64,000 nt of DNA from Curtobacterium pusillum. Its GTDB lineage: Bacteria; Actinomycetota; Actinomycetes; Actinomycetales; Microbacteriaceae. This document shows, in pieces, positions 8,434 through 17,101 of the stretch. The notes under the pieces are model-generated. The model had not been told where the DNA came from and did no database searches. It saw only the letters and a list, made by a program, of their open reading frames with translations. A program made the translations under genes and the position numbers. The stretch lies in assembly GCF_007680845.1 (NCBI RefSeq), contig NZ_VEIY01000004.1:248001-312000 (forward strand), given 5' to 3'. Each line of letters opens with the position of its first letter. Position 1 is the stretch's first letter.

Positions 8434-10781
8434 GCGGCGTCTCGACGCGGCCCGCCGCCCCGACCCGCGCGGACGACCGGCGCCCGTCCGACCGCCGCGT
8501 CGACCGTCCGGACTCCCCGAACCCCTGGGTCGTGGCCCTCGCGCCCGTGCCCGTCCTCATCGCGGCACTCGCCATGCGCCCCCTCGTCCAGGGCATCGCG
8601 TGGTGGGTGTCGGGCATCCTCGTCGCCGCGGTGCTCGTCGGCACGATGCTGGCCGTCCGGCGCCGCGCCCCCGGCATCCGGTTCGTGGCGCTCGTCGCCG
8701 CGCTCGTGGTCCTCTCATGCGCCGCCGCCGTGGTGAACGACGTCCAACCCCTCGGCTGGCTCGACCAGGACGGCGCCCTCGGCGAGACCCTGGCGGCGAT
8801 CCGGCTGAACCCCGCGCCGCTGCCCCAGACGGACGCGATCCGGCTCATCGTCACCGTCGCGATCGCCTGGGTCGCCGGTGTGTCCCTGTTCCTCGCCGCC
8901 GTCGCGCCGACCGCAGCGCTCGCCGCGGCCCCGGCCCTCGTGATCCTCATCGTGCCCGGTGTCGTCACGGGTGCACCGGCGTCGCCCGTGGTCGTGATCG
9001 CCACGGCGATCGCGTTCCTCGCCCTGCTGTGGCTGTCGGTCCGGCCGGTGCAGCGCGCCCTGCCGGCCGCCGTGGTCGGTGCGATCGGGCTCGTCGTCGC
9101 CGTCGGCCTGCCCGCGATCGTGCCGCTCAACGCGAGTTGGCTGTCGGGCGTCACCGGGGCGATCCAGTCGCCCGTGCAACCGGGTCGTCCAGGCACGCTC
9201 CTCAACCTCGGGCAGGACCTCCGCCAGCCGAACGAGCTCGAGGTGTTCCGGTACCGCTCGTCCGACGGGCAGCCGGAGTACCTCAAGCTCGCCGACCTCG
9301 ACGAGTTCGGCACCGGCGACTGGGTGCCGACCACGACGGACGCCAGCAAGTCCGAGACCGCCGACCAGCAGCAGTGGGCGGTCGGCATCAACCCGCGGCT
9401 GTCCTCGCGCGGCGACGTCACGATCCGGGTCACCGGACTCTCGAGCAACTACCTGCCGGTGCCGTCCGGAGCGGTCTCGATCGAGTCCCGGTCGACGAAC
9501 CTCGACCTCTCGCAGTGGCGCTGGATGGGCGACTCCAGCACCGTCCGGTCGACCGGCCCGGCGACACCGCGCGGTGCCACCTACGAGGTGTACGGCGCGT
9601 CGACCTGGTCGGGGGAGTACCTCGACGCGATCGCCGCGTCCGGACTCCTCGGCCGCGCCGACGGCCGCGGCTTCGCGACCCCGTCCGCGAACCAGATCCG
9701 CACCGACCTGGCGCTGCCGGACAAGCTCCCGAACAGCATCGCGCGGACGGCGCAGCGGGTCGCCGGGAGCGCCGGCACGGACTACGAGGAAGCCCGCGCG
9801 CTCGAGCAGTGGTTCCGGAGCGACCTGTTCACCTACTCCGAGACGGCGCCCGTCGAGCAGGGCTACGACGGCGACAGCATGGACGTCATCGCGAAGTTTC
9901 TGCAGGTGCGCGAGGGGTACTGCGTGCACTTCTCGTCCGCGATGGCGGTGATGGCCCGTACGCTCGGCATCCCCTCGCGCATCGCCGTCGGGTACCGCGC
10001 CGGGACGACCCAGGCGGACGGCGAGTACACCGTCTCGAACCGCCAGCTGCACTCGTGGCCTGAGCTCTACATCAAGGGCGCGGGCTGGGTCGCCTTCGAG
10101 CCGACGCCGGACTCCGACCAGGCGGCGACCTCGTCGACCGAGGCCACCGCCACGCCCTCGCCAGCCGCACCGGAGACGCCGCTGCCGGCGCCGGGGCAGA
10201 CCGCACCGGCCGACTCGGCGACCCCCTCGTCGAGCGCGTCCGCCGCACCCGGGGCGGCCGGTTCGACGGGTGGTGGCGGCACCGGGCCGCTCGGTCTCGT
10301 CGTCGGCATGCTGCTCGCGGCCGCCCTGCTCGTGTCCCCGGCGGTCGTCCGGGCCGCGCGCCGCCGCTCCCGACTCGGAGCGATCCGTGCCGGGCGCTCC
10401 CCGGCGCTCAACGCCTGGCGGGAGGTCGTCGACGACGTGGCCGACCACGGCTACGCCCCCGGCCTCGCCCCGCCCGGCGACTCCGCGGCGGCGGCACGGA
10501 CGGCGCGTGCGGTGCTCGGTCGGCTCCGGGCCGCGGTGCCGGCGGCGGTCGTCCCGCACCTGGAGTCCGTCGTCGATGCGCTCGATCGCGAACGGTTCGC
10601 CGCCGGCGGCGTGCACCAGGACACCGACGCGCTGCTGGTCGCCGTCCAGGAGGCGCGGGTCGCCCTCGACGCGTCGACCTCCGGCGGGCGGGTGGTCCGG
10701 TCGCGCGTGCTGCCGCCGAGCCTGCTGCCCTCCTCCGCCTGGTCCCACGAGGGGCGGCGGACCCGCCGCAGCCCGGCGTAG
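8430..10781 (+). CDS. TgpA-like membrane transglutaminase
   Basis: A 783-residue protein: about six N-terminal membrane helices (residues 30-240), an extracytoplasmic transglutaminase-like domain, a Pro/Ala/Thr-rich linker, one more membrane helix (GPLGLVVGMLLAAALLVSP) and a cytoplasmic tail. The papain-like triad is visible as Cys 498 (EGYCVHFSSA), His 541 (QLHSWPELY) and Asp 561 (FEPTPDSD). This is the TgpA/DUF3488 architecture. It closes the moxR-DUF58 operon through a GTGA overlap. The likely role is modification of a cell-envelope protein or peptidoglycan peptide; the substrate is unknown. Confidence 0.93.
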   Translation: MSGVSTRPAAPTRADDRRPSDRRVDRPDSPNPWVVALAPVPVLIAALAMRPLVQGIAWWVSGILVAAVLVGTMLAVRRRAPGIRFVALVAALVVLSCAAAVVNDVQPLGWLDQDGALGETLAAIRLNPAPLPQTDAIRLIVTVAIAWVAGVSLFLAAVAPTAALAAAPALVILIVPGVVTGAPASPVVVIATAIAFLALLWLSVRPVQRALPAAVVGAIGLVVAVGLPAIVPLNASWLSGVTGAIQSPVQPGRPGTLLNLGQDLRQPNELEVFRYRSSDGQPEYLKLADLDEFGTGDWVPTTTDASKSETADQQQWAVGINPRLSSRGDVTIRVTGLSSNYLPVPSGAVSIESRSTNLDLSQWRWMGDSSTVRSTGPATPRGATYEVYGASTWSGEYLDAIAASGLLGRADGRGFATPSANQIRTDLALPDKLPNSIARTAQRVAGSAGTDYEEARALEQWFRSDLFTYSETAPVEQGYDGDSMDVIAKFLQVREGYCVHFSSAMAVMARTLGIPSRIAVGYRAGTTQADGEYTVSNRQLHSWPELYIKGAGWVAFEPTPDSDQAATSSTEATATPSPAAPETPLPAPGQTAPADSATPSSSASAAPGAAGSTGGGGTGPLGLVVGMLLAAALLVSPAVVRAARRRSRLGAIRAGRSPALNAWREVVDDVADHGYAPGLAPPGDSAAAARTARAVLGRLRAAVPAAVVPHLESVVDALDRERFAAGGVHQDTDALLVAVQEARVALDASTSGGRVVRSRVLPPSLLPSSAWSHEGRRTRRSPA

Positions 10782-10850
10782 CGCCCGGCGGGCCGCCGCC
10801 AGGCGCGCGCGGCGGCCGGGCGCCGCGCCGCGGCCCGCGCCCCGGTCTGC
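10782..10850. terminator. GC-rich inverted-repeat region between convergent genes
   Basis: The 69-bp gap between the convergent transglutaminase and tetR genes is almost pure G/C with overlapping inverted repeats around GGCGGGCCGCC and GGCGGCCGGGCGCCGC. It may end transcription from both sides; no U-tract is present. Confidence 0.35.
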
Positions 10851-11474
10851 TCAGCGCCGGCGGATGACCGCCTCGACGAGCCCGGCGACCACCTCACCGG
10901 GGTTCTTCCCCGGCAACGCCGCCGAGTCGAACACGGTGCCCACGTTGGCGGCGATGAGCACAGCGGAGAGGTCCTCGAGCGGCATCCCCGGGTCGATCTC
11001 CGGGTGCGCCCCGAACCACAGGTCGACGAGCTCGTGGACGCCGTCCTGCAGCACCCGGCGCTGCCGCACCCACTCGGGCATGAACTCGGGGTGCCGGATC
11101 GCGTACCCGCGGAACTCCGACAGCAGTGCGAACTGCGCGCTCTGGTCGTGGCGCCCGAACGCCGCCCGGACGACGTCGCCGATGTCGACGGCGGCGATGT
11201 CCGCGCGGACGAGTTCCCGCAGCGCGCCGAGCACGAGGTTCGTGGCGCGCTGCATGACCTCGGCGAGGAGATCCTCCTTCGAGGAGAAGTTCGAGTACAC
11301 GGCGCCCTTGCTGAACCCGGCGCGGGCAGCGACCTCGTCGAGACGGGCTTCGTGGACGCCGTGTTCGGCGAAAACCTCGGCGCCGGAGTTCAGCAGGCGT
11401 TCGCGCACCTCGGCCCGCGGCGTCCGGGGACTCGGCTGGTCGGAGTCGGTGGTGTCGGGGGCGTCGTCGCTCAT
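10851..11474 (-). CDS. TetR/AcrR family transcriptional regulator
   Basis: A 207-residue TetR-type regulator. The N-terminal helix-turn-helix is clear: RERLLNSGAEVFAEHG, then LDEVAARAGFSKGAVYSNF with the invariant Y-x-N-F/H-F recognition helix at about residues 45-60. The C-terminal ligand domain follows the TetR_C pattern with LWFGAHPEI. The ATG at 11474 is the first in frame before the domain. The gene is convergent to the transglutaminase operon and has no obvious divergent target, so it may act elsewhere. A short perfect inverted repeat about 170 bp upstream may be its operator. Confidence 0.9.
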   Translation of the reverse strand: MSDDAPDTTDSDQPSPRTPRAEVRERLLNSGAEVFAEHGVHEARLDEVAARAGFSKGAVYSNFSSKEDLLAEVMQRATNLVLGALRELVRADIAAVDIGDVVRAAFGRHDQSAQFALLSEFRGYAIRHPEFMPEWVRQRRVLQDGVHELVDLWFGAHPEIDPGMPLEDLSAVLIAANVGTVFDSAALPGKNPGEVVAGLVEAVIRRR

Positions 11475-11644
11475 GCGGTTCCGGATTCGACGAGGGTCGG
11501 GGCCATCGTGGTGGGGCGGCAGCGGTGGCGGACCTGCCGCGCCGCGCGTCTGATCCCGCGCGGCATCAGCGAAGCCCCCCACCACACGTCCGTCCGGAAA
11601 CCGCCGCTTTCGGGTCGCGTCGGTGGACGAGCGGACGACGTGTG

Positions 11645-11660
11645 CCGGGTCGATACCCGG
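11645..11660. promoter_or_regulatory. Candidate operator CCGGGT-CGAT-ACCCGG
   Basis: A perfect inverted repeat with 6-bp arms and a self-complementary centre, 170 bp upstream of the tetR-type start and 40 bp from the end of the TRIC-family gene. The rest of the 226-bp gap shows nothing further that I can name. Confidence 0.35.
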
Positions 11661-11700
11661 CGGTACCGATGCTACGCCGAGCCACCTGACGATGACACCC

Positions 11701-12483
11701 CTAGTGGTCGTCGGGTGACTCGTTCTCGTGGTGCACGCTGCCGACGCCGGACCGTCGGCCCGGTCGTCGCAGCAGGCGGATCGCGTCGGGACGCAGCTTC
11801 CGCCCACGCTGGAGGAGCGACCCGAGCGTCGACTTCGGCTGCCAGTCGCGGCCGTTCGGCAGGCCCCAGCCTCGCCGGACGGCACCCCAGCGCAGCCCGA
11901 GGGAGAGCACGATCGCCGCGAGGATGCCGATCGACGGCGAGCCGAGGTGCGACGCGACGACCATCACGGACGAGGCGGCGACGGCCACGGTGGCGTACAA
12001 CGCGTTGCCGCCGAACACCGCCGGCACCCGCCGGAGCATGAGGTCCCGCATCGCACCGCCCCCGACCGCCGTGACGGTCCCCATGATGATGGCCGCGGGC
12101 CAGTCGAGGCCCGCGTCGATCGTCCGCTGCACGCCGACGACCGACCAGAAGCCGATGACCGCGGCGTCCAGCACGGTGAACAGCCGGTCCCAGGTCAGCT
12201 CGGAGAACGACACGAGGAAGGCGACGAGCGACCCGGCGATCGCGACCGGCACGTAGAGCGGGTCGACGAGCGCGACGGGCGGACCGTTCTGCAGCAGGGT
12301 GTCGCGGAGGATGCCGCCGCCGAGCCCCGAGACGAACCCGACGACCAGGAAGCCGAACAGGTCGAAGTCCATCGTCCGGGCCAGGGACCCGCCGAGCAGT
12401 GCGGAGGCGAAGACGCCGGCGAGGTCGAGCACGTTCGTGACGGCCGCCAGGCCATCGACGGACAGCAGGTTCATGAGAACCAT
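11701..12483 (-). CDS. TRIC-type cation channel family protein (UPF0126/YadS-like)
   Basis: A 260-residue membrane protein with seven hydrophobic segments in two repeated halves, each carrying the glycine-rich signature: GFVSGLGGGILRDTLL in the first and GTVTAVGGGAMRDLML in the second. This is the bacterial TRIC channel fold, which passes monovalent cations. The last 50 residues are basic and cytoplasmic. Two starts are possible, ATG 12483 and ATG 12474; neither has a good ribosome site. It is divergent from efeU, 60 bp away, and the shared gap holds an iron box close to efeU, so it could be co-regulated. Confidence 0.85.
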   Translation of the reverse strand: MVLMNLLSVDGLAAVTNVLDLAGVFASALLGGSLARTMDFDLFGFLVVGFVSGLGGGILRDTLLQNGPPVALVDPLYVPVAIAGSLVAFLVSFSELTWDRLFTVLDAAVIGFWSVVGVQRTIDAGLDWPAAIIMGTVTAVGGGAMRDLMLRRVPAVFGGNALYATVAVAASSVMVVASHLGSPSIGILAAIVLSLGLRWGAVRRGWGLPNGRDWQPKSTLGSLLQRGRKLRPDAIRLLRRPGRRSGVGSVHHENESPDDH

Positions 12484-12521
12484 CAAACAACATCGACGCG
12501 GAGTGGCGGGTCGGAGCCGGG

Positions 12522-12540
12522 TTAGGTTAGCCTCACCTTT
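12522..12540. promoter_or_regulatory. DtxR/IdeR iron box upstream of efeU
   Basis: TTAGGTTAGCCTCACCTTT matches the established actinobacterial DtxR/IdeR consensus TTAGGTTAGGCTAACCTAA in its left half and in CCT of the right half. TAGCCT inside it (12528-12533) can act as the efeU -10, so Fe-bound repressor would cover the promoter. Confidence 0.85.
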
Positions 12541-12543
12541 GCC

Positions 12544-14133
12544 ATGCTCGCCACTCTCGTCATCGGTCTCCGTGAAGGCCTCGAAGCGACGCTCATCGTC
12601 GGCATCATCGCCGCGTTCCTCCGTCGCAACCGCGTCCCCCTCGCCCCCATGTGGCTCGGCGTCGGGGTCGCCGTGGTGCTCAGCGTCGCGGTCGGCTTCG
12701 GGCTGCAGGTCGTCGAGCAAGCGCTCCCGCAGGCGCAGCAGGAGGGCATGGAGGCGGTCATCGGCATCGTCGCCGTCGTCTTCGTGACCGGGATGATCGT
12801 CTGGATGCGCACGCACGCGCGGACCCTGACGAAGGAGCTCGAGGCGAGCGCGACCGAGGCGCTCGGCCGCGGCACGGCGTGGGCCCTCGCGGGCATGGCG
12901 TTCCTCGCCGTCCTCAAGGAGGGCTTCGAGACCGCCGTCTTCCTGCTCGCCACGTTCCAGGCGTCGTCGGACACCGGGCTCGCAGCACTCGGCGCGGTCA
13001 TCGGCATCGCGGGCGCCGTGGTGATCGGGTACGGCATCTACACCGGCGGGGTGCGGCTGGACCTGTCGAAGTTCTTCACCGGGACCGGCGTCTTCCTCGT
13101 GTTCGTCGCCGGCGGCCTCGTGCTGACCGTGCTGCGCCGGGCGCACGAGGCCGGCTGGATCGTCATCGGACAGCAGCGCACCCTCGACCTCAGCTGGCTC
13201 GCGCCGAACGGCTCCGTGCAGGGCGCGCTCGTCACCGGCGTGCTCGGCATCCCGCCGGACCCGCGCGTGATCGAGGTGCTCGGCTGGGTCCTCTACGTCG
13301 TCCCCGTCCTCGCGCTGTCGCTCTGGCCGCGAGCGTGGCGTCCGGCACCGGCTCGCGTGAGCGTCGTCCGGTCCGTCGTCGCCGGCACGCTCGCCGTCGC
13401 CGCCCTGGCCCTCGCGATCGCCGTCCCGACGGGCGGCGTCGACCTCCCGCGCACGACCGCGGTCCGCGGCGACGCGTCGAGCGTCACGGTGGACGTCGAC
13501 GGGTCGTCGGGTGCACTGCGCGTGGCCGGTGACGGACAGGAGGCGCGACTCGCCCTGCCGACGTCGGCCCACCGCCGCGTCACCCGCGCGGGCGTCGCCG
13601 CCGACCGGTGGCGCGTCACGACGAGCGCCAGCGCCGCGGACCGCCCGGCTACGCTCACGCTCGACGACCTCGTCGCGCTGTTCGGCCGCGTGCCCGTCGG
13701 CATCTCGCCGTCGACGAACCCCGGTCCCTTCACGGCCCACTGGGCCGTCCGCGACACCGTGAGCGTGTGGACGGTCCGGGGTGGGGTCCTGGACGCGACC
13801 CGCACCGAACGCACGGTGTTGACGCTGGCCGGTGGGGGCCTCCCGTCCGCCCGCACGACCACGCTCGACCGCACCGTCTGGTCCGTCCCGGACGCCACCG
13901 CAGCGCGGTCCGCCGCCGCCGTGGCGGCCGCGGACACCCGAGCCGCCGAGCTCCTGCTCTGGAAGGCCTGGCTGCCGATCGCCCTCGGCGTCGCAGCGGT
14001 CGCCCAGGCGCTGCTCGCCCTGCGGGACCGACGCCGTCGGCCCGCCCCCACGACCACCATCCCCAGTCCCGACCCGTCGCGCGGACCACCCGCCGGCGAA
14101 CCCGCAAGGAGCCTCGACCATGCCGTTCGGTAG
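12544..14133 (+). CDS. efeU: Iron permease EfeU (FTR1 family) with long C-terminal domain
   Basis: A 529-residue membrane protein. The first 265 residues are an FTR1 permease with the iron-binding motifs REGLE (residues 10-14) and KEGFE (125-129; lysine replaces the usual arginine). After seven helices there is an extra extracytoplasmic region of about 220 residues, then a last helix near 475-500. Typical EfeU is only about 270-280 residues, so this is an extended form. EfeU moves iron delivered by EfeO and EfeB. efeO starts 14 bp inside this gene. Expression is probably repressed by iron through the box at 12522. Confidence 0.92.
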   Translation: MLATLVIGLREGLEATLIVGIIAAFLRRNRVPLAPMWLGVGVAVVLSVAVGFGLQVVEQALPQAQQEGMEAVIGIVAVVFVTGMIVWMRTHARTLTKELEASATEALGRGTAWALAGMAFLAVLKEGFETAVFLLATFQASSDTGLAALGAVIGIAGAVVIGYGIYTGGVRLDLSKFFTGTGVFLVFVAGGLVLTVLRRAHEAGWIVIGQQRTLDLSWLAPNGSVQGALVTGVLGIPPDPRVIEVLGWVLYVVPVLALSLWPRAWRPAPARVSVVRSVVAGTLAVAALALAIAVPTGGVDLPRTTAVRGDASSVTVDVDGSSGALRVAGDGQEARLALPTSAHRRVTRAGVAADRWRVTTSASAADRPATLTLDDLVALFGRVPVGISPSTNPGPFTAHWAVRDTVSVWTVRGGVLDATRTERTVLTLAGGGLPSARTTTLDRTVWSVPDATAARSAAAVAAADTRAAELLLWKAWLPIALGVAAVAQALLALRDRRRRPAPTTTIPSPDPSRGPPAGEPARSLDHAVR

Positions 14134-15343
14134 GACCGTCCGACCCCTGATCACCCTCGGTGCCCTCGGCGCCGTCACCGCCCTCGCGCTCACCGGCTGC
14201 GCGGCCTCCTCGCCGTCCTCGGGCAGCGACACGAGCAGCTCCAGCAAGGTGTCCCGCGTCGCCGTCACGCTGACGAACGACGGCTCGGACGCGTGCAAGG
14301 TGTCCACCACGAAGGTCCCGGCCGGTCCGGTCACCTTCACGGTGAAGAACGAGTCCTCGACCGCGATCACCGAGGTCGAGCTGCTGCAGGACCAGCGGAT
14401 CCTCGGCGAGAAGGAGAACCTCGCGCCCGGGCTCGCCGCCGTGCAGTTCACCGCCACGCTGACCGGCGGGAAGTACCAGGTGTACTGCCCCGGCGCGACG
14501 AAGGAGCTCACCGACTTCACCGTCACCGGCAAGGTGACCTCGACGGCGAACAGCAGCGCCGCGACCCTGCTCGACGAGGGCACGAAGGGCTACGCCACCT
14601 ACGTCGACGGCCAGGTCACCGACATGGTGGCGGCCGTGAAGCAGCTGCAGGCCGACGTCGACAAGGGCGACCTCGCCGCCGCGAAGACCGACTACGCGAA
14701 CGCCCGGCCGTTCTACGAGCACGTCGAGAGCGACGTCGACGGGTTCGTCAAGAAGGGCTACAAGGCGACCGACAACGCCGGCAACCTCGACTACCTCATC
14801 GACATGCGCGCGTCGAACCTCGACACCGCCGTCGGGTGGAGCGGGTTCCACGCGGTCGAGAAGGACCTGTTCCAGGCCGGTGCGATCACCGACACCACCA
14901 AGAAGACCGCGTCCGACCTCACCGAGAACGTCGAGCTGCTCGCGAAGCTGGTGCCGACCCTCGACTACAAGCCCGAGGACCTCGCCAACGGTGCGGCGGG
15001 CCTGCTCGAGGAGGTCCAGTCGAACAAGGTGACCGGCGAGGAGGAGGCCTACAGCCACATCGACCTCGTCGACCTCGCTGCGAACGTCGAGGGCGCACGG
15101 CAGGCCTTCGCGTACCTCAAGCCGGGGCTGACGAAGCTCGACCCGACGCTGACGACGCAGATCGCGAAGCAGTTCGACGCGACGAACACGCTCATGGACG
15201 ACTACCGGAACGCGGACGACCTCGGCGGGTTCGACACGTGGGACGCAGCGACGAAGGCCGCGGACGCGAACAAGATCTCGCAGCAGGTCCAGGCGCTGCA
15301 GGACCCGCTGTCCCGTCTGGCCGAGAAGGTCGCCACCGCGTGA
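14120..15343 (+). CDS. efeO: Iron uptake lipoprotein EfeO (cupredoxin + imelysin/M75)
   Basis: A 407-residue lipoprotein: signal peptide with lipobox ALTGC (Cys 27), an N-terminal cupredoxin-like domain (about 45-145) and a C-terminal imelysin/M75 domain with the metal motif HxxE at His 244-Glu 247 (FHAVEK). In EfeUOB systems it captures ferric or ferrous iron outside the membrane and hands it to EfeU. AAGGAG-like AAGGAGCC precedes ATG 14120; the start lies inside the end of efeU, so translation is coupled. Its stop overlaps efeB by GTGA. Confidence 0.94.
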   Translation: MPFGRTVRPLITLGALGAVTALALTGCAASSPSSGSDTSSSSKVSRVAVTLTNDGSDACKVSTTKVPAGPVTFTVKNESSTAITEVELLQDQRILGEKENLAPGLAAVQFTATLTGGKYQVYCPGATKELTDFTVTGKVTSTANSSAATLLDEGTKGYATYVDGQVTDMVAAVKQLQADVDKGDLAAAKTDYANARPFYEHVESDVDGFVKKGYKATDNAGNLDYLIDMRASNLDTAVGWSGFHAVEKDLFQAGAITDTTKKTASDLTENVELLAKLVPTLDYKPEDLANGAAGLLEEVQSNKVTGEEEAYSHIDLVDLAANVEGARQAFAYLKPGLTKLDPTLTTQIAKQFDATNTLMDDYRNADDLGGFDTWDAATKAADANKISQQVQALQDPLSRLAEKVATA

Positions 15344-16635
15344 CGACCGAGCACGACGACACGGCCCGCGGCGTCTCCCGCCGCGGGCTGTTCGGCGCGG
15401 GCGTCGCGGCGGCGGGTGCCGGCGTCGGCGCCGTGGCGGGCATAGCCGGGGCGACCGCCGCCACCGGGGTGAACCCGCTCTCGGCGGCCACGAACGGCGA
15501 CGAGTCGATCGACCTCTCGCAGAGCCACCCGTTCTACGCGACCGCCGCGCGGCAACCCCAGGGCGGCGTGCAGACCGCGCCCCAGCGGTACTGCGTCTTC
15601 ATGGCGTTCGACATGTCGTCGAGCGTCGCCACCGACCTCCAGGTGCTCCTCGCCCGGTGGTCGGCGTCGATCGCACAGCTGCAGGCCGGCAAGACCGTCG
15701 GCAGCGTCGAGCCCGCGCACGGCGACGGCGTCGGCGCGGACACGGGGGAGGCGCTCGACCTCGGGCCGGCGTCCCTCACCGTCACGGTCGGTCTCGGGCC
15801 GGGGATCTTCGACGACCGGTTCGGCCTGGCGTCGAAGAAGCCGGCGCACCTGGCCGCCATCCCGACACTGCCGAGCGACAACCTCGACGAGTCCCTCACC
15901 GGCGGCGACCTCTCGTTGCAGGCCTGCGCGGACGACCCGCAGGTGGCGTACCACGCGATCCGCGACCTCGCCCGGATCGCCCGGGGGACCGCGACCGTGC
16001 GGTGGACCGTGCTCGGCTTCGGGCGTGCCTCGGCCGGGCCGGACCAGTCCACCCCGCGGAACCTCATGGGGTTCAAGGACGGCACCCGCAACATCACCAC
16101 CGACGACGACTACCGTCGCTTCGTCTGGGTCGACGAGCCCGGGGACGGCGCGGGTTGGATGACCGGCGGCACCTACCAGGTGGTGCGGAAGATCCGGATG
16201 AACATCGAGATCTGGGACGCCGACGTCGTCAGCGACCAGCAGCGGGTGTTCGGCCGGACGAAGATCGAGGGAGCGCCGCTCTCCGGTGGCACCGAGCACA
16301 CGACGCCGGACTTCCACGCCGCGGCGTCGGACGGCACCACGAAGATCGACCCGACGTCGCACATCGCCCTCGCCGCGCACGAGGCGAACGGCGGCGTGAA
16401 GATCCTCCGCCGGCCGTACAACTACACCGACGGGTTGAACCAGTACGGGCAGCTCGACGCGGGGCTGTTGTTCGCGGCGTACACGAAGGACCCCGCGCAC
16501 TTCACGACGCTGCAGCGGAAGCTCGGGGCATCGGACCGGTTGAACGAGTACATCTCGCACATCGGGTCCGGGGTGTTCGCGGTGCCGCCGGCGCCCCGGA
16601 AGGGCTCGTACATCGGCGAGCAGCTCTTCCGCTGA
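15340..16635 (+). CDS. efeB: Dye-decolourising heme peroxidase EfeB
   Basis: A 431-residue DyP-type peroxidase with a twin-arginine signal (SRRGLFGAG near residues 14-22), so it is folded before export. The DyP motif GFKDGTRN carries the catalytic Asp 247, and His 341 (TSHIALAAHE) is the likely proximal heme ligand, followed by ILRRPYNY. It oxidises ferrous iron or extracts iron from heme for EfeO/EfeU. Third gene of the efe operon, GTGA-coupled to efeO, and expected to be iron-repressed with it. Length and motifs are normal. Confidence 0.94.
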   Translation: MTTEHDDTARGVSRRGLFGAGVAAAGAGVGAVAGIAGATAATGVNPLSAATNGDESIDLSQSHPFYATAARQPQGGVQTAPQRYCVFMAFDMSSSVATDLQVLLARWSASIAQLQAGKTVGSVEPAHGDGVGADTGEALDLGPASLTVTVGLGPGIFDDRFGLASKKPAHLAAIPTLPSDNLDESLTGGDLSLQACADDPQVAYHAIRDLARIARGTATVRWTVLGFGRASAGPDQSTPRNLMGFKDGTRNITTDDDYRRFVWVDEPGDGAGWMTGGTYQVVRKIRMNIEIWDADVVSDQQRVFGRTKIEGAPLSGGTEHTTPDFHAAASDGTTKIDPTSHIALAAHEANGGVKILRRPYNYTDGLNQYGQLDAGLLFAAYTKDPAHFTTLQRKLGASDRLNEYISHIGSGVFAVPPAPRKGSYIGEQLFR

Positions 16636-16665
16636 CCCGCGCGCCCTTCCGCGTACCTGGTCTTT

Positions 16666-16768
16666 TCGGGCATACCCGGTCGAAACTTTCGGCCGGGTAC
16701 GCCCGATTCGACCGGGTACGCCCGGTTCGACCAGGTTCCTGGTTCGGCCAGGTACGCCCGGTTCGGCC
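16666..16768. repeat. GGTACGCCCG repeat cluster downstream of efeB
   Basis: A stem with one mismatch (16666-16679 with 16693-16706) encloses a CTTTC-containing loop, followed by 19-bp direct units of the form GGGTACGCCCGRTTCGACC at 16695-16713, 16714-16732 and 16750-16768. The same family lies at 53.75-54.0 kb. No credible gene occurs in 16636-17101; the remaining sequence shows nothing else I can name except the terminator at 17052. Confidence 0.75.
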
Positions 16769-17051
16769 CGGCTCGCGGGCGCCCGGGTCGGCCGGGCACG
16801 CGGGCGGAGGAGTGGGTGCCCTCCGTCGTTTCCCTGGAGACGGAGAGCACCCGCGTCGCGGAGTCCCCCGGGCGGAACCACCGTCCGGGTTGAGAGGCGA
16901 CCCGGCGCGACGCGTCGCGATGCGACAGGGCAGAGCGTACCCCGCGGATCACCGGTGCAGTGGGGAAGGGCCGCCATGGGCCGGTTCCCGCACCACGTCG
17001 TCACGCGGGTCGGCCGGCGGGGTCGGGCCGCGCCTCCTGTGCGAACGCGGA

Positions 17052-17083
17052 ACGGGCCGTCCCACCCGGGTGGGACGGCCCGT
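17052..17083. terminator. Perfect 32-bp palindrome ending the 5'-nucleotidase unit
   Basis: Two 16-nt arms (left arm ACGGGCCGTCCCACCC) pair perfectly with no loop spare. It lies 19 bp past the stop of the leftward nucleotidase gene and would form a very strong hairpin, probably a transcription terminator or mRNA end protector. Confidence 0.7.
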
Positions 17084-17101
17084 CGGCCTGGAGGCGCGGC
17101 G

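Noticed and set aside
16666-16768. Possible CRISPR array
   Set aside because: Units are 19 bp, partly adjacent with no unique spacers of even length, and no cas gene is present.
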